Below, piece by piece: positions 42,749 to 53,435 of a stretch of 64,000 nt of DNA (position 1 is its first letter; every line of letters begins with the position of its first letter). The stretch spans positions 1 to 64,000 of the forward strand of contig JAIDUG010000035.1 of NCBI GenBank assembly GCA_029060305.1. The letters are read 5' to 3'. This DNA comes from Ruminococcus sp. (GTDB taxonomy: Bacteria; Bacillota; Clostridia; Oscillospirales; Ruminococcaceae). The translations under genes were made by a program, and so were the position numbers. A model generated the notes under the pieces. The model saw nothing but the letters and a program-made list of their open reading frames with translations. It was not told where the DNA came from and did no database searches.

Positions 42749-44413
42749 ATGAGTGAAAATTTTTTCTGTTCAGGAGTTGAAAAAGCTTCACAGCGTTCAC
42801 TTTTCAACGCCCTCGGACATACTAAAGAAGAAATGAAACGTCCGCTTGTTGGTATTGTATCATCATACAATGAGATAGTACCAGGACATATGAACATAGA
42901 CAAGATTGTTGAAGCTGTAAAGTTAGGCGTTGCAATGGGAGGCGGTACACCTGTAGTATTCCCTGCAATAGCAGTATGTGACGGCATTGCAATGGGACAT
43001 ACAGGTATGAAATACTCGCTTGTTACTCGTGACCTTATAGCCGATTCTACCGAATGTATGGCGCTTGCACATCATTTTGATGCACTTGTAATGGTTCCTA
43101 ACTGCGACAAGAATGTCCCAGGTTTGCTTATGGCTGCCGCAAGAATAAACGTTCCGACTATTTTCGTAAGCGGTGGACCTATGCTTGCAGGACACGTTAA
43201 GGGCAAGAAAACAAGTCTTTCAAGTATGTTTGAGGCTGTAGGAGCTTATACAGCAGGAAAAATGACTCTTGAAGATGTTGAGGAATTTGAAAACAATGCC
43301 TGTCCTACCTGTGGTTCATGTTCGGGAATGTACACTGCAAACTCAATGAACTGTTTAACTGAAGTACTCGGAATGGGACTTAAGGGTAACGGTACTATTC
43401 CGGCTGTTTACTCAGAAAGAATAAAACTTGCTAAAATGGCAGGTATGCAGGTTATGGAACTCTATAGAAAAAATATCCGTCCGCTTGACATAATGACGGA
43501 AAAAGCGTTCTATAATGCACTTACTGCTGATATGGCTTTAGGCTGTTCAACAAACAGTATGTTGCATCTTCCTGCAATCGCAAATGAATGCGGAATTGAC
43601 ATAAACCTTGATATTGCAAACGAAATCAGTGCAAAAACTCCGAATCTCTGTCATCTTGCACCGGCAGGTCACACCTATATGGAAGACCTCAATGAAGCAG
43701 GAGGTGTTTACGCTGTACTGAACGAACTTACAAAGAAGAATCTTATCAATACAGACTGTATGACGGTTACAGGAAAGACAGTCGGCGAAAATATAGCAGG
43801 TTGTATCAATAAAGACCCTGAAACAATTAGACCAATTGAAAATCCTTACAGCGAAACAGGTGGAATTGCTGTTTTACGTGGCAACCTTGCACCTGACAGA
43901 TGTGTTGTAAAGAGAAGTGCAGTAGCTCCGGAAATGCTTGTACACAAAGGTCCTGCACGTGTATTTGACAGCGAGGAAGAAGCTATCAAGGTTATTTACG
44001 AAGGCGGTATAAAAGCAGGTGACGTTGTTGTTATACGTTATGAAGGTCCTGCCGGTGGTCCTGGTATGCGTGAAATGCTTTCGCCTACTTCTGCAATACA
44101 GGGAGCAGGTCTCGGCTCAACAGTAGCACTTATCACTGACGGACGTTTCAGCGGTGCAACCCGTGGTGCTGCTATCGGACACGTTTCTCCTGAAGCTGTA
44201 AACGGCGGTACTATTGCATATGTCAAAGACGGCGACATTATTTCTATCGATATTCCGAACTACAGCATTAATCTTGAAGTTTCCGACGAAGAACTTGCTG
44301 AACGTAAAAAAACTATGTCCATAAAGAAAAAGGAAAATATTACAGGTTATCTGAAACGTTATGCCTCTATGGTTTCGTCTGCTGACAAGGGTGCTATAAT
44401 AAACAGAAAGTAA
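42749..44413 (+). CDS. ilvD: Dihydroxy-acid dehydratase
   Basis: 554 residues. [21 protein letters not shown] and [21 protein letters not shown] contain the cysteines of the iron-sulphur cluster; [23 protein letters not shown] is the C-terminal signature with the catalytic Ser. It dehydrates dihydroxy acids to the 2-oxo acids. GTGAGG precedes the ATG. Confidence 0.97.
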   Translation: MSENFFCSGVEKASQRSLFNALGHTKEEMKRPLVGIVSSYNEIVPGHMNIDKIVEAVKLGVAMGGGTPVVFPAIAVCDGIAMGHTGMKYSLVTRDLIADSTECMALAHHFDALVMVPNCDKNVPGLLMAAARINVPTIFVSGGPMLAGHVKGKKTSLSSMFEAVGAYTAGKMTLEDVEEFENNACPTCGSCSGMYTANSMNCLTEVLGMGLKGNGTIPAVYSERIKLAKMAGMQVMELYRKNIRPLDIMTEKAFYNALTADMALGCSTNSMLHLPAIANECGIDINLDIANEISAKTPNLCHLAPAGHTYMEDLNEAGGVYAVLNELTKKNLINTDCMTVTGKTVGENIAGCINKDPETIRPIENPYSETGGIAVLRGNLAPDRCVVKRSAVAPEMLVHKGPARVFDSEEEAIKVIYEGGIKAGDVVVIRYEGPAGGPGMREMLSPTSAIQGAGLGSTVALITDGRFSGATRGAAIGHVSPEAVNGGTIAYVKDGDIISIDIPNYSINLEVSDEELAERKKTMSIKKKENITGYLKRYASMVSSADKGAIINRK

Positions 44414-44422
44414 TTGTTTATT

Positions 44423-44839
44423 ATGTTTGAATTAAAGCAACTGTTCTTTGATGTTCCGAATGAAAATAATGATTATATATCATATCAGAAACAACTTAAA
44501 CCACAATGTATTTTTGATAGTGCTGAACTTAAAAAATTTTTTTATGAACACTATAACTTTATTATGAAAACTGTTGAAAATGAAATCACAACATATATAA
44601 ATACTGAAAATTTATGTAATGATGAGGAAAATATGTTTCCACGGAAAAGTTTTCTGACCGGTGAATGGTATGTAAGTGAAATTTATTTTGAGAGTATGGA
44701 TTATCTTTCAGTTCATACTGCTTTTATCGGTACTGATTTAGGGTATAAAGATGATTATTTCGGTCTGGAAGTTCATTTGTATTATGACAAAGAAACATCA
44801 AATTTTATCTGTAATGGTATTGACAGTTATGCATTATAA
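44423..44839 (+). CDS. Hypothetical protein
   Basis: 138 residues, acidic, no signal or membrane segment, with aromatic-rich strands such as GEWYVSEIYFESMDYL. Starts 10 bases after the ilvD stop; the ribosome binding site is weak (GAAAG about 13 bases upstream). Size, composition and neighbourhood recall small immunity-type proteins, but no family is recognised. Confidence 0.55.
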   Translation: MFELKQLFFDVPNENNDYISYQKQLKPQCIFDSAELKKFFYEHYNFIMKTVENEITTYINTENLCNDEENMFPRKSFLTGEWYVSEIYFESMDYLSVHTAFIGTDLGYKDDYFGLEVHLYYDKETSNFICNGIDSYAL

Positions 44840-44878
44840 ATAATGAACGTTTTTCAGCGTCCGGAAAGGAAACAAAAC

Positions 44879-45472
44879 ATGAATAAATCTGATGTATATA
44901 AAAAATTACCTGTTTTTGAAAATGAAAATTATCTGCTTAGATTTGTTGAGGAAACGGACGTTTCAGACCTGCTTGAAGTATACAGTGATAAGAATGCACT
45001 TCCTTTTTTCAACAGCGACAATTGCAACGGTGATAATTTCTATTATCCTACAGAAGAAAAAATGCTTGAAGCTGTTAAGTTCTGGTTGTTTTCCTATCGT
45101 GAGCGGTATTTTGTAAGATTTACTGTAATAGATAAATCTTTAAATAAAGCTGTTGGTACGGTTGAATTGTTCCGCCGTGATTCCAACGATAAATTTGACG
45201 GCGACGGTGTTTTGCGTCTTGACGTAAAAAGTAATTATGAAAAGGAAAATGTTCTTTTTGATATTCTGTCAGTTATTGTTGCTCCGGCTTTTGAAATGTT
45301 TGATTGTACTGAAATAATAACAAAAGTTCCTGTATATGCTGTTGAAAGAATAAAAGCTGTACAGAAATTCGGGTTTTCCAAATCAGAATATTTTATGATT
45401 GGTACACATGACGGATATGCTTACAAAGATTACTGGACTGTACATATCAAGAGGGTTAATGGAGAAATATAA
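44879..45472 (+). CDS. GNAT-fold acetyltransferase
   Basis: 197 residues. YLLRFVEETDVSDLLEVYSD is the first strand-helix of the GNAT fold, KAVGTVELFRRD the central strand pair and VERIKAVQKFGFSKSEYF the last conserved unit; the acetyl-CoA loop (Q/RxxGxG/A) is not clear, so activity is uncertain. Start at 44879 after GGAAAGGAAA. Its stop overlaps the next ATG by one base. Confidence 0.75.
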   Translation: MNKSDVYKKLPVFENENYLLRFVEETDVSDLLEVYSDKNALPFFNSDNCNGDNFYYPTEEKMLEAVKFWLFSYRERYFVRFTVIDKSLNKAVGTVELFRRDSNDKFDGDGVLRLDVKSNYEKENVLFDILSVIVAPAFEMFDCTEIITKVPVYAVERIKAVQKFGFSKSEYFMIGTHDGYAYKDYWTVHIKRVNGEI

Positions 45473-45852
45473 TGAGAATAGAACACATTGCTATGTATGT
45501 CGTTGATTTGGAAAGGACAAAGGACTTTTTTGTCAAGTATTTCAATGCTGTTCCGAATAATATGTATCATAATAAAAAAACAGATTTCAGGTCTTATTTT
45601 CTGTCATTTGAGGAGGGAACAAGACTTGAAATAATGAACAAGCCACAAGTCAGCAACATAAAAGACACCAAAAGAACAGGTTATGCACATATTGCGTTCA
45701 GTCTTGGAAGTGCTGAAAACGTTGACCGTCTGACAGCAGAATTAAAGGCAGACGGTTACAATGTTGTAAGTGAACCACGAATAACCGGTGACGGATATTA
45801 TGAAAGCTGTATAGTTGATTTGGAAGGTAACCAAATTGAACTTACTATATAA
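45472..45852 (+). CDS. VOC-superfamily protein (glyoxalase/bleomycin-resistance fold)
   Basis: 126 residues. RIEHIAMYVVDLERTKDFFVKYF is the first beta-alpha unit with a metal-ligand His, GYAHIAFSLGS the second and VDLEGNQIEL the end with the usual metal-binding Glu. VOC proteins bind or convert small molecules at a metal centre; the substrate here is unknown. Translationally coupled to the GNAT gene. Confidence 0.85.
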   Translation: MRIEHIAMYVVDLERTKDFFVKYFNAVPNNMYHNKKTDFRSYFLSFEEGTRLEIMNKPQVSNIKDTKRTGYAHIAFSLGSAENVDRLTAELKADGYNVVSEPRITGDGYYESCIVDLEGNQIELTI

Positions 45853-45923
45853 TCATATGAATGATTATGGAAAATAAATCTGTTTAAGAATAACACAGAA
45901 AAACGATTGAAAGGAGACTGACT

Positions 45924-46004
45924 ATGCAATATAATGAGGAAACCGGAATAATTGCTATATTGATGCAGATTTTTTTGACCGTATTTGTGATGATGTTCGG
46001 CTGA
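45924..46004 (+). CDS. 26-residue single-helix membrane peptide
   Basis: ATG preceded by AAGGAG at 7 bases. The peptide is MQYNEETGIIAILMQIFLTV plus six residues: a short polar start and one hydrophobic helix to the end. Eighteen bases before the next gene. Too small to recognise; such peptides are often regulators of membrane proteins or toxins. Confidence 0.5.
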   Translation: MQYNEETGIIAILMQIFLTVFVMMFG

Positions 46005-46021
46005 AATACAAAAGGCGGTGA

Positions 46022-46522
46022 ATGATTATAGAAATCAGATATTTGTACTTGGAAGATGATTTGTATGAGTTAAGTGGTATCTATGAAAAAAGTTGGAAAT
46101 TCGCATATAAGGGAATATTAACTCAGGATTATCTTGACAGTATTCCGGATGGCAGATGGGCAGAAAGTGTTAGCAGAAAAGGTATGTACAATCTTGTTGC
46201 GACAGAAAACGGTCAGATAATCGGAACTTGTGGTTTTTGTCGTTCGAGGTGGGAAAAGTACAGTCATTACGGTGAAATCGTATCTATATATTTTCTGCCT
46301 GAGTATACTGGAAAAGGTTTTGGGAAATACCTGCTTGACAGAGCGATTACAGAACTGAAAAAAATGGGATTCCGGTATGTTCTGTTGTATGTTTTAGAAG
46401 AAAATTTCAGAGCAAGAAAATTCTATGAAAATTATGGTTTTGTTTTCAGTGGAGAATACATGAAAGATGTAATTGGTGGAAAAGAAGTCAAAGAAATAAT
46501 GTATGTTTACCATACAGATTAA
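46022..46522 (+). CDS. GNAT-family N-acetyltransferase
   Basis: 166 residues. GEIVSIYFLPEYTGKGFGKYLLDRAI gives the beta-4 strand and the acetyl-CoA pyrophosphate loop (TGKGFG), and NFRARKFYENYGFVFSGE the C-terminal unit. Acetylates an amine of unknown identity. Preceded by GGCGGTG. Confidence 0.88.
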   Translation: MIIEIRYLYLEDDLYELSGIYEKSWKFAYKGILTQDYLDSIPDGRWAESVSRKGMYNLVATENGQIIGTCGFCRSRWEKYSHYGEIVSIYFLPEYTGKGFGKYLLDRAITELKKMGFRYVLLYVLEENFRARKFYENYGFVFSGEYMKDVIGGKEVKEIMYVYHTD

Positions 46523-46550
46523 TTATAAATAATAAAGAGGCGTTTAAATT

Positions 46551-47159
46551 ATGGACAGTATCAAAGAATATATCAGGAATCTGAATGTTGACGATATTCC
46601 GTGGCACAGAATGATTACAGCTTATGAAACTGCTGAAAAATATCCCGAATATCTCAGTATTCTTGACGAAATGAAAGACCTTGAGGAAGTAAAAAAGGCG
46701 TGGAACAGTATTTCAGACTTTGAACATCAGTCAACACTTTATACGCCTGCTCCGTTTGTGGTTGTTTTTCTTGTAAGAATCTATGAAAAGGCAAAGCAGA
46801 TGGATAATCCGGTTGCGGTGTGGCTTGCGGATAAACTGTCAGACGAGTTCAAATATTATTTGGAAATATGCAATGATGCTGAAAAAAGTGAACACGCTGA
46901 CCCACTGGAAAATATGTCGGATATTCTGAACGATAAATATCTGCTTCCGGAGGGTTTCGACCTTGACCCCGAATATGACGAAGATGACGACGACGAAGAC
47001 ATTGTTGATGTTGACGAGTTTATAGCCGGTCTTTTTCCGGAAGATTTATTTTACAGTCTTTATTATTACACAGGTAAAATACTTCTTGAAACTCTTGAAA
47101 TCAATGATAATGGCAAGTTGTCTGATATGAAAGAAAAAATTAAAAAATTTCTGGAGTGA
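46551..47159 (+). CDS. Acidic hypothetical protein
   Basis: 202 residues, mainly helical, with an acidic stretch PEYDEDDDDEDIVDVDEF near residue 143. Starts DSIKEYIRNLNVDDIPWHRM. No family recognised. AAAGAGG precedes the ATG. Soluble and intracellular by appearance; an immunity-like role is possible but not shown. Confidence 0.62.
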   Translation: MDSIKEYIRNLNVDDIPWHRMITAYETAEKYPEYLSILDEMKDLEEVKKAWNSISDFEHQSTLYTPAPFVVVFLVRIYEKAKQMDNPVAVWLADKLSDEFKYYLEICNDAEKSEHADPLENMSDILNDKYLLPEGFDLDPEYDEDDDDEDIVDVDEFIAGLFPEDLFYSLYYYTGKILLETLEINDNGKLSDMKEKIKKFLE

Positions 47160-47171
47160 TTCTGAAAAAAT

Positions 47172-47606
47172 ATGATAAGAAAGTTTTGTGGTAATGACAT
47201 TAATCGTGTTATGACTATATGGTTTGAAGCAAATATGGATTCGCACAATTTTGTAAATCCTGAATACTGGAAAGAAAAATATAATGAAGTGAAGTCAATG
47301 ATACCACAGGCGGAAGTATATATCTATGAAAGCGATGGTATAATAAAAGGTTTTATCGGACTTGATGGTGATTATATTGCCGGAATATTCGTCGATAAAA
47401 TATACAGGTCGGAGGGTATCGGAACAGCTCTTATCCGTTTCATAAAGAACAGTCATGAAAGACTGATTTTATCAGTTTATGAAAAAAATAAGTCTGCTGT
47501 AAGGTTCTATGAAAAATCCGGTTTTGTGGTTGTGTTGACCGGAACAGATAGCGATACATTGCAGACTGAATATACTATGTTATGGGAACGTACAGAAAAT
47601 AAATAA
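47172..47606 (+). CDS. GNAT-family N-acetyltransferase
   Basis: 144 residues. [21 protein letters not shown] holds the acetyl-CoA loop (RSEGIG) and [13 protein letters not shown] the C-terminal unit, as in small-amine or YjaB-like acetyltransferases. Third GNAT gene in this 3-kb insert between ilvD and leuC. Confidence 0.88.
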   Translation: MIRKFCGNDINRVMTIWFEANMDSHNFVNPEYWKEKYNEVKSMIPQAEVYIYESDGIIKGFIGLDGDYIAGIFVDKIYRSEGIGTALIRFIKNSHERLILSVYEKNKSAVRFYEKSGFVVVLTGTDSDTLQTEYTMLWERTENK

Positions 47607-47662
47607 AAAATAACTTCATACAGAAGTTTAATATAAAAAATCTGAAAGGAATGATTCAAAAA

Positions 47663-48937
47663 ATGGGTATGACAATGACACAGAAAATTCTTGCATCGCA
47701 CGCAGGATTTGAAACGGTTCAGGCAGGACAGCTTATACTTGCCAGTCTGGACTTGGTACTCGGAAATGACATAACGTCTCCGGTAGCTATAAAGGAGTTC
47801 GCAAAACTCAACAAGGAAAAGGTGTTCGACAAAGACAAGGTTACAATGGTTATGGACCATTTTGCACCTAACAAGGATATAAAAGCCGCTGAACAGTGTA
47901 AGATGTGCCGTGATTTCTGCGGTGAAAAGGAAGTAACACACTTCTATGATGTAGGAAAAATGGGCATAGAACACGCACTTCTGCCCGAAAAAGGTCTTGT
48001 GACTTCCGGTAACGTTGTAATCGGTGCTGATTCTCACACCTGTACTTATGGTGCATTGGGAGCATTTTCAACCGGAATAGGCTCAACAGATATGGCTTGC
48101 GGAATGGCTATCGGTAAAGCGTGGTTTAAAGTACCGTCTGCTATAAAGTTCAATCTTACAGGTAAACTCCGCAAGTACGTTTCCGGTAAGGACGTTATAC
48201 TTCACATTATCGGTAAAATCGGCGTTGACGGTGCTTTGTATCGTTCAATGGAGTTCACAGGCGAGGGACTTGCTTCACTCTCAATGGCTGACCGTCTCTG
48301 TATTGCAAATATGGCTATTGAAGCAGGTGCTAAGAACGGTATATTTGAGGTTGACGACATCACGCTTGAATACGTAAAGGCTCATGGTGCAAAAGAACCT
48401 GTTGTTTACAAAGCGGACGAAGATGCAGTTTACGACGAAGTTATTGACATAAATCTTTCTGAAATCGAACCTACAGTATCTTTCCCGCATCTTCCGGAAA
48501 ACGCTAAGACTTTTGACCAGTTCGGTGACATAGAAATAAATCAGGTAGTAATCGGTTCATGTACAAACGGCAGACTTGAGGACTTACAGGAAGCAGCAGA
48601 AATCATGAAAGGTAAACAGTGTGCAAAAGGTGTACGTGTGATAGTGATTCCTGCAACTCAGCAGATTTATCTTGATGCTATGGAACAGGGTCTTTTGAAG
48701 ATATTCATTGAAAGCGGTGCAGTAGTTTCCACTCCGACTTGCGGACCGTGCCTTGGTGGACATATGGGTATACTCACAAAGGGTGAACGTGCAGTCGCAA
48801 CAACAAACCGTAACTTTGTCGGACGTATGGGACACGTTGAATCTGAAGTATATCTTGCAAGTCCGGCAGTAGCGGCAGCAAGTGCTATAACAGGAAAAAT
48901 TTCAAGTCCGTGGGAGGTTATGAGCTATGAAATATGA
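47663..48937 (+). CDS. leuC: 3-isopropylmalate dehydratase, large subunit
   Basis: 424 residues. [23 protein letters not shown] and [13 protein letters not shown] plus [11 protein letters not shown] contain the aconitase-family motifs and three cluster cysteines. With LeuD it isomerises isopropylmalate. The start is set at 47663 ([10 protein letters not shown], the family N-terminus) because the ATG at 47651 abuts the GAAAGGA site. Overlaps leuD by 11 bases. Confidence 0.96.
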   Translation: MGMTMTQKILASHAGFETVQAGQLILASLDLVLGNDITSPVAIKEFAKLNKEKVFDKDKVTMVMDHFAPNKDIKAAEQCKMCRDFCGEKEVTHFYDVGKMGIEHALLPEKGLVTSGNVVIGADSHTCTYGALGAFSTGIGSTDMACGMAIGKAWFKVPSAIKFNLTGKLRKYVSGKDVILHIIGKIGVDGALYRSMEFTGEGLASLSMADRLCIANMAIEAGAKNGIFEVDDITLEYVKAHGAKEPVVYKADEDAVYDEVIDINLSEIEPTVSFPHLPENAKTFDQFGDIEINQVVIGSCTNGRLEDLQEAAEIMKGKQCAKGVRVIVIPATQQIYLDAMEQGLLKIFIESGAVVSTPTCGPCLGGHMGILTKGERAVATTNRNFVGRMGHVESEVYLASPAVAAASAITGKISSPWEVMSYEI

Positions 48938-49421
48938 GGGTAAAGTTATTAAGTACGGTGATAACGTTGATACAGACGTAATTATTCCGGCACGTTATCT
49001 CAACACAAGCGACCATAAAGAACTCGCTTCACATTGTATGGAAGATTTGGACAAGACTTTTGTTACACGTGTACAGCAGGGCGATATTATTACAGCAGGT
49101 TTCAATTTCGGATGTGGTTCGTCAAGAGAACACGCTCCTATTGCTATCAAGGCAAGCGGTATATCACTTGTTATCGCAAAAAGTTTCGCAAGAATTTTTT
49201 ACAGAAACTCAATAAATATCGGTCTTGCTATAGTAGAGTGTCCGGAAGCCGTTGACGGTATCAGCGAGGGCGACAAGTTAGAAGCTGACCTTGACAACGG
49301 TATTATCCGCAACCTTACAACAGGCAAGGAATACAAGACAGCACCGTTTCCGGAGTTCGTACAGAAAATCATTGAAAATGGTGGTCTGATTAACTCTATT
49401 GCAGAGGGTATTATAAAGTAA
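48927..49421 (+). CDS. leuD: 3-isopropylmalate dehydratase, small subunit
   Basis: 164 residues. [15 protein letters not shown] and [19 protein letters not shown] are the LeuD/aconitase swivel-domain signatures. Works as a complex with LeuC; the genes overlap, so translation is coupled. Confidence 0.97.
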   Translation: MKYEGKVIKYGDNVDTDVIIPARYLNTSDHKELASHCMEDLDKTFVTRVQQGDIITAGFNFGCGSSREHAPIAIKASGISLVIAKSFARIFYRNSINIGLAIVECPEAVDGISEGDKLEADLDNGIIRNLTTGKEYKTAPFPEFVQKIIENGGLINSIAEGIIK

Positions 49422-49476
49422 TTTCTTTGTGCGGAGTGGGAAAATAATTCCTGCTCCGTACTGATTGGAGTTTTTT

Positions 49477-49914
49477 ATGAGTAAGATAATTAAAAACTTT
49501 AAAGAAATTGCTCCGAATAAGGAAATAACAAAAGGTACTTTCACAAGCAAATTCTTTAAGAATGAGAATACACAGGAAATGACTGTATATACCCGTAATA
49601 AATCTCTTATGGACTATGCGGAAAAATGTATAAATCATTTCAATTCGCTTTCTGATGATATGATTGACGAAATATGTCACGGACTTATTGAAAGCTGTCA
49701 TTTATCGGATTCAGACGTGGATTTTGAACTTCCTGAACTTGAAAACGTAAGGGATATTCTTGATTACTGTTGGTTTACTTCACTTGTTACTATTGCAGAC
49801 GACGGAATATATTATTTAGTTGAGGGTAAAGGCGACTGGGGAGAAGAAGTCGGATTTGTAATACATAATGATAATGTAAATTATGTTGGTTATGATTATT
49901 TTAATGTTGTATAA
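49477..49914 (+). CDS. Hypothetical protein, possibly immunity-like
   Basis: 145 residues, acidic, soluble. Contains ENVRDILDYCWFTSLVTIADDGIYYL and ends in strands EEVGFVIHNDNVNYVGYDYF; the arrangement of a central WF and a closing Gly-rich sheet resembles DUF6985-type immunity proteins, a weak call. The ATG at 49477 follows GGAG. Lies between leuD and leuB. Confidence 0.55.
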   Translation: MSKIIKNFKEIAPNKEITKGTFTSKFFKNENTQEMTVYTRNKSLMDYAEKCINHFNSLSDDMIDEICHGLIESCHLSDSDVDFELPELENVRDILDYCWFTSLVTIADDGIYYLVEGKGDWGEEVGFVIHNDNVNYVGYDYFNVV

Positions 49915-49930
49915 AAGGAGATAATAAAAA

Positions 49931-51004
49931 ATGGAATTTAATATAGCACTTCTTAAAGGTGACGGCATAGGTCCTGAAATAGTGGACAGTACCGTTGCAG
50001 TACTTGAAAAAGTGGCTGAAAAATACGGTCATAAATTCAACTTCACACCGTATCTGATAGGCGGTTGTGCATACGACGCTACGGGCGAACCGCTCCCGAA
50101 AGAAACAGTTGACGGTTGTCTTGCAAGCGACAGCGTACTTTTAGGAGCAGTAGGCGGTTATAAATGGGACAATCTTTCCGGCGACAAGAGACCCGAAAAG
50201 GCTTTACTGGGAATACGTTCAGCACTCGGACTTTTCACAAATTTACGTCCTGCTAAACTCTATCCTGCATTGCGTTCAGCATCACCGCTGAAAGAAGAAA
50301 TTGTCGGCGACGGTTTTGATATAATGATAGTACGTGAACTTACAGGCGGAATTTATTTCGGCGACCGTGGCTATCGTCAGGGAAAATACGGTGAAGAAGC
50401 ATACGATACAGAGGCTTATAGCGTAACGGAAATCGAGAGAATCGGACGTGTTGCATTTGAGACAGCTATGAAACGCAACAAGAAACTTTGCAGTATCGAC
50501 AAGGCAAATGTTCTTGAAAGCTCACGTCTCTGGAGAAAGACAATGCACGAACTTGCTGAACAGTATCCGGAAGTAGAATATAGTGATATGTTTGTTGACA
50601 ATGGTGCAATGCAGTTAGTAAGAAACCCACAGCAGTTTGACGTTATCGTTACTTCAAATATGTTCGGCGATATTCTTTCCGACGAGGCTTCACAAATAAC
50701 CGGTTCAATCGGAATGTTAGCATCTGCATCACTCGGAGCAGGTACAAGAGGTATGTACGAACCTATTCACGGCTCTGCACCTGACATTGCAGGACAGAAT
50801 AAAGCTAATCCGATTGCGACGATACTTTCCGGAGCAATGATGTTGAGATATTCTTTCGGACTTTCGGAAGAAGCAGACGCTATCGAAAAAGCTGTTGATA
50901 AGGTACTCAATGCCGGATACCGTACCGCTGACCTTATGGGAAGTAAAGAGGGTACACCGCTTACTTGTACAGAAATGACGGAAAAAGTATTGGAGGCGTT
51001 ATAA
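49931..51004 (+). CDS. leuB: 3-isopropylmalate dehydrogenase
   Basis: 357 residues. [19 protein letters not shown] is the N-terminal signature, NLRPAKLYP binds substrate, and [20 protein letters not shown] with [20 protein letters not shown] carries the metal-binding Asp residues and NAD site. It oxidises 3-isopropylmalate to the leucine precursor. Confidence 0.97.
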   Translation: MEFNIALLKGDGIGPEIVDSTVAVLEKVAEKYGHKFNFTPYLIGGCAYDATGEPLPKETVDGCLASDSVLLGAVGGYKWDNLSGDKRPEKALLGIRSALGLFTNLRPAKLYPALRSASPLKEEIVGDGFDIMIVRELTGGIYFGDRGYRQGKYGEEAYDTEAYSVTEIERIGRVAFETAMKRNKKLCSIDKANVLESSRLWRKTMHELAEQYPEVEYSDMFVDNGAMQLVRNPQQFDVIVTSNMFGDILSDEASQITGSIGMLASASLGAGTRGMYEPIHGSAPDIAGQNKANPIATILSGAMMLRYSFGLSEEADAIEKAVDKVLNAGYRTADLMGSKEGTPLTCTEMTEKVLEAL

Positions 51005-51006
51005 TA

Positions 51007-52197
51007 ATGAACAGAAAAATACTTGACTGTAAAATGTTTTCGCTTGCTGTTTTATGGGAAGTATCACAAGACCACACTATAAACAGTCTTTGGAAACTTC
51101 TTGATGACTGGACGGAAAAGCCTGTCAGTGAATTTATTGAACGGTATTCAGCATTTGTTGGTGAACTTTACAATAAGAATATAAATCTCAGCGAATATAT
51201 TCTGAAAGCTGTACTGGAAGATGAGAATTTCTATATAATCGGAAAGGCTCAGGGAAAAGTTTTCGATAGCTATATAGTTGAGGCTGTTGAAAACGAACTG
51301 AAAATATTTCAGGAACTTTCACGACTTACTCCGGAAGATGTGACAGCTGGTATTGATTATGACGGTTTTCTGCCACGTTGGAGAACGTCAGAAATAGACT
51401 TTGTGGCGGAATATAACAAGCGTATCGAAAATATCGGAAAATACGGTTACGGAAAGTATTCTCAGAACAGAATGTTTATTGTGAGAGACGGAAAGACGGT
51501 TGCTGTAAAATATCCCGATACACAGCGACTTGACCACCTTTACGGTTATCAGAGAGAACGTCAGGCGGTTATTGACAATACGCTTGCACTTCTTGACGGC
51601 AAACCTGCTCAGAATGTATTGCTTTACGGTGACGCAGGAACGGGAAAATCATCTTCTGTAAAAGCTATCGTAAACGAATACGCCGACAGGGGTTTACGTC
51701 TTATAGAAATAACTAAAGAACAGTTGAGGGACATTCCGCACATTATTGACGATATAAGTCATAATCCGCTGAAATTCATAATTTTTATAGATGATTTGAC
51801 ATTTACTTCCGGTGAAGATTGTTTCGGTTCTCTCAAAGCTATGTTAGAGGGTTCAGCTTCTGCACGTTCCGACAATATCGCAATATATGCAACAAGCAAC
51901 AGACGACATCTTGTAAAAGAAACGTTTTCAGAACGTGACGGAGACGATATTCACCGCAACGATACTATGCAGGAATTAATTTCACTTTCCGCACGTTTCG
52001 GATTGCGTGTAAACTTCTCAAAACCTGACAAAAAGGAGTTTGTCCGCATAGCAGGAGAACTTGCAAAACAGAAAGGTCTTGAATTTGACGAAAAGGAATT
52101 TGAACTCAAAGCGGAAAGATTTGCGATGTCTTCCGGAAACGGTCGTTCACCAAGAACAGCTAAACAATTCGTAAATCAGCTTATAAACGAAAAATAA
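51007..52197 (+). CDS. DUF815-type AAA ATPase
   Basis: 396 residues. An unrecognised N-terminal region of about 190 residues precedes the ATPase domain with LLYGDAGTGKSSSVKAIV (Walker A) and FIIFIDDLTF (Walker B), then the RRHLVKETFSERDGDD segment characteristic of DUF815. Cytoplasmic; cellular role not known. Start at 51007, two bases after leuB, with GGAGGCG inside leuB, so it is part of the operon though not part of the pathway. Confidence 0.87.
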   Translation: MNRKILDCKMFSLAVLWEVSQDHTINSLWKLLDDWTEKPVSEFIERYSAFVGELYNKNINLSEYILKAVLEDENFYIIGKAQGKVFDSYIVEAVENELKIFQELSRLTPEDVTAGIDYDGFLPRWRTSEIDFVAEYNKRIENIGKYGYGKYSQNRMFIVRDGKTVAVKYPDTQRLDHLYGYQRERQAVIDNTLALLDGKPAQNVLLYGDAGTGKSSSVKAIVNEYADRGLRLIEITKEQLRDIPHIIDDISHNPLKFIIFIDDLTFTSGEDCFGSLKAMLEGSASARSDNIAIYATSNRRHLVKETFSERDGDDIHRNDTMQELISLSARFGLRVNFSKPDKKEFVRIAGELAKQKGLEFDEKEFELKAERFAMSSGNGRSPRTAKQFVNQLINEK

Positions 52198-52220
52198 TAT
52201 AAGGAGGTTTAATTTTCAAA

Positions 52221-53420
52221 ATGCTTACTCTTGATAAAATCTATCATGCAAGATTTATTTTAAAACAGGTTATAAGGGAGACTGATATAATTCACGCTCC
52301 GAATATCAATCCTGAGTCTTCAATCTATCTTAAGACTGAAAATCTTCAGGTAACAGGTTCTTTCAAAGTACGTGGAGCTTATTATAAGATGTCACAGCTT
52401 TCCGACGAAGAAAAAGCACGTGGAGTAATTGCGTGTTCTGCCGGAAACCATGCACAAGGTGTAGCACTTGCCGCACAGAAAAACGGTATTCCTGCAATAA
52501 TCTGTTTGCCGGACGGTGCACCAATTTCAAAGGTTCAGGCTACAAAGAGTTACGGTGCGGAAGTATGCCTTGTAAAAGGCGTATATGACGACGCTTATGC
52601 AGAAGCCCTTAGACAGCGTGACGAAAAAGGTTATACATTTATTCACCCTTTTGACGATGAAAACGTTATAGCAGGACAGGGAACAATCGGTCTTGAACTT
52701 CTCGAACAGCTTCCGGAAGTAGATGCTGTAATAGTGCCGGTAGGCGGTGGCGGACTTATTTCAGGAGTTGCGTATGCAATAAAGAGCCTTAATCCGAATG
52801 TAAAAGTATATGGTGTACAGGCTTCCGGTGCGCCGAGTATGTTCAATTCCATTCATGACCATAAAATAGAATGTCTCGACAGTGTTTCAACGATTGCTGA
52901 CGGTATCGCAGTTAAAGAACCAGGCGAAAATACTTTCAAGTACGTTTCGGAATATGTTGACGATATTGTGACGGTTACAGACGACGAAATTTCAGCGGCT
53001 ATACTTGCACTCATGGAAAAACAGAAACTTGTTACAGAGGGTGCAGGAGCTGTTTCAGTAGCGGCTGCAATGTTCAATAAAGTTCCTGTAAAGGACAAGA
53101 AAGTTGTATGTCTGCTTTCAGGCGGAAATATCGACGTTACAATACTTTCACGAGTTATAAAGCGTGGTCTGCTTATGACCGGAAGAACCTGCTCACTCAA
53201 CATAGAACTTATTGACAAGCCAGGTCAGCTTATGGACGTTTCAAAGATTATCGCAGAAGCAGGCGGAAACGTTATTTCAATACATCATGAACGTGCTAAT
53301 GAGGGGTCAGCAGTGAACGGCTGTTATTTGAGAATCGTTCTCGAAACACGCAACTATCAGCACATTGACGAAATAAGAAATGCTCTTAAAAATAAAGGTT
53401 TCAAAATCGTAAATGAATAA
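52221..53420 (+). CDS. ilvA: Threonine dehydratase
   Basis: 399 residues. GSFKVRGAYYK holds the pyridoxal-phosphate Lys, SAGNHAQGVA and PVGGGGLISGV the phosphate-binding parts. The C-terminal 75 residues are a single ACT domain (NIELIDKPGQLMDVSKIIAEAG). The short form with one ACT domain is usual in Firmicutes. It makes 2-oxobutyrate for isoleucine. AAGGAGG precedes the ATG. RidA, which removes its reactive enamine product, follows directly. Confidence 0.93.
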   Translation: MLTLDKIYHARFILKQVIRETDIIHAPNINPESSIYLKTENLQVTGSFKVRGAYYKMSQLSDEEKARGVIACSAGNHAQGVALAAQKNGIPAIICLPDGAPISKVQATKSYGAEVCLVKGVYDDAYAEALRQRDEKGYTFIHPFDDENVIAGQGTIGLELLEQLPEVDAVIVPVGGGGLISGVAYAIKSLNPNVKVYGVQASGAPSMFNSIHDHKIECLDSVSTIADGIAVKEPGENTFKYVSEYVDDIVTVTDDEISAAILALMEKQKLVTEGAGAVSVAAAMFNKVPVKDKKVVCLLSGGNIDVTILSRVIKRGLLMTGRTCSLNIELIDKPGQLMDVSKIIAEAGGNVISIHHERANEGSAVNGCYLRIVLETRNYQHIDEIRNALKNKGFKIVNE

Positions 53421-53435
53421 CAGGAGGTTATAAAA

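Noticed and set aside
49429-49460. Terminator between leuD and the following small gene
   Set aside because: GTGCGGAG / CTCCGTAC forms a hairpin but no T-run follows, and it may simply be chance.
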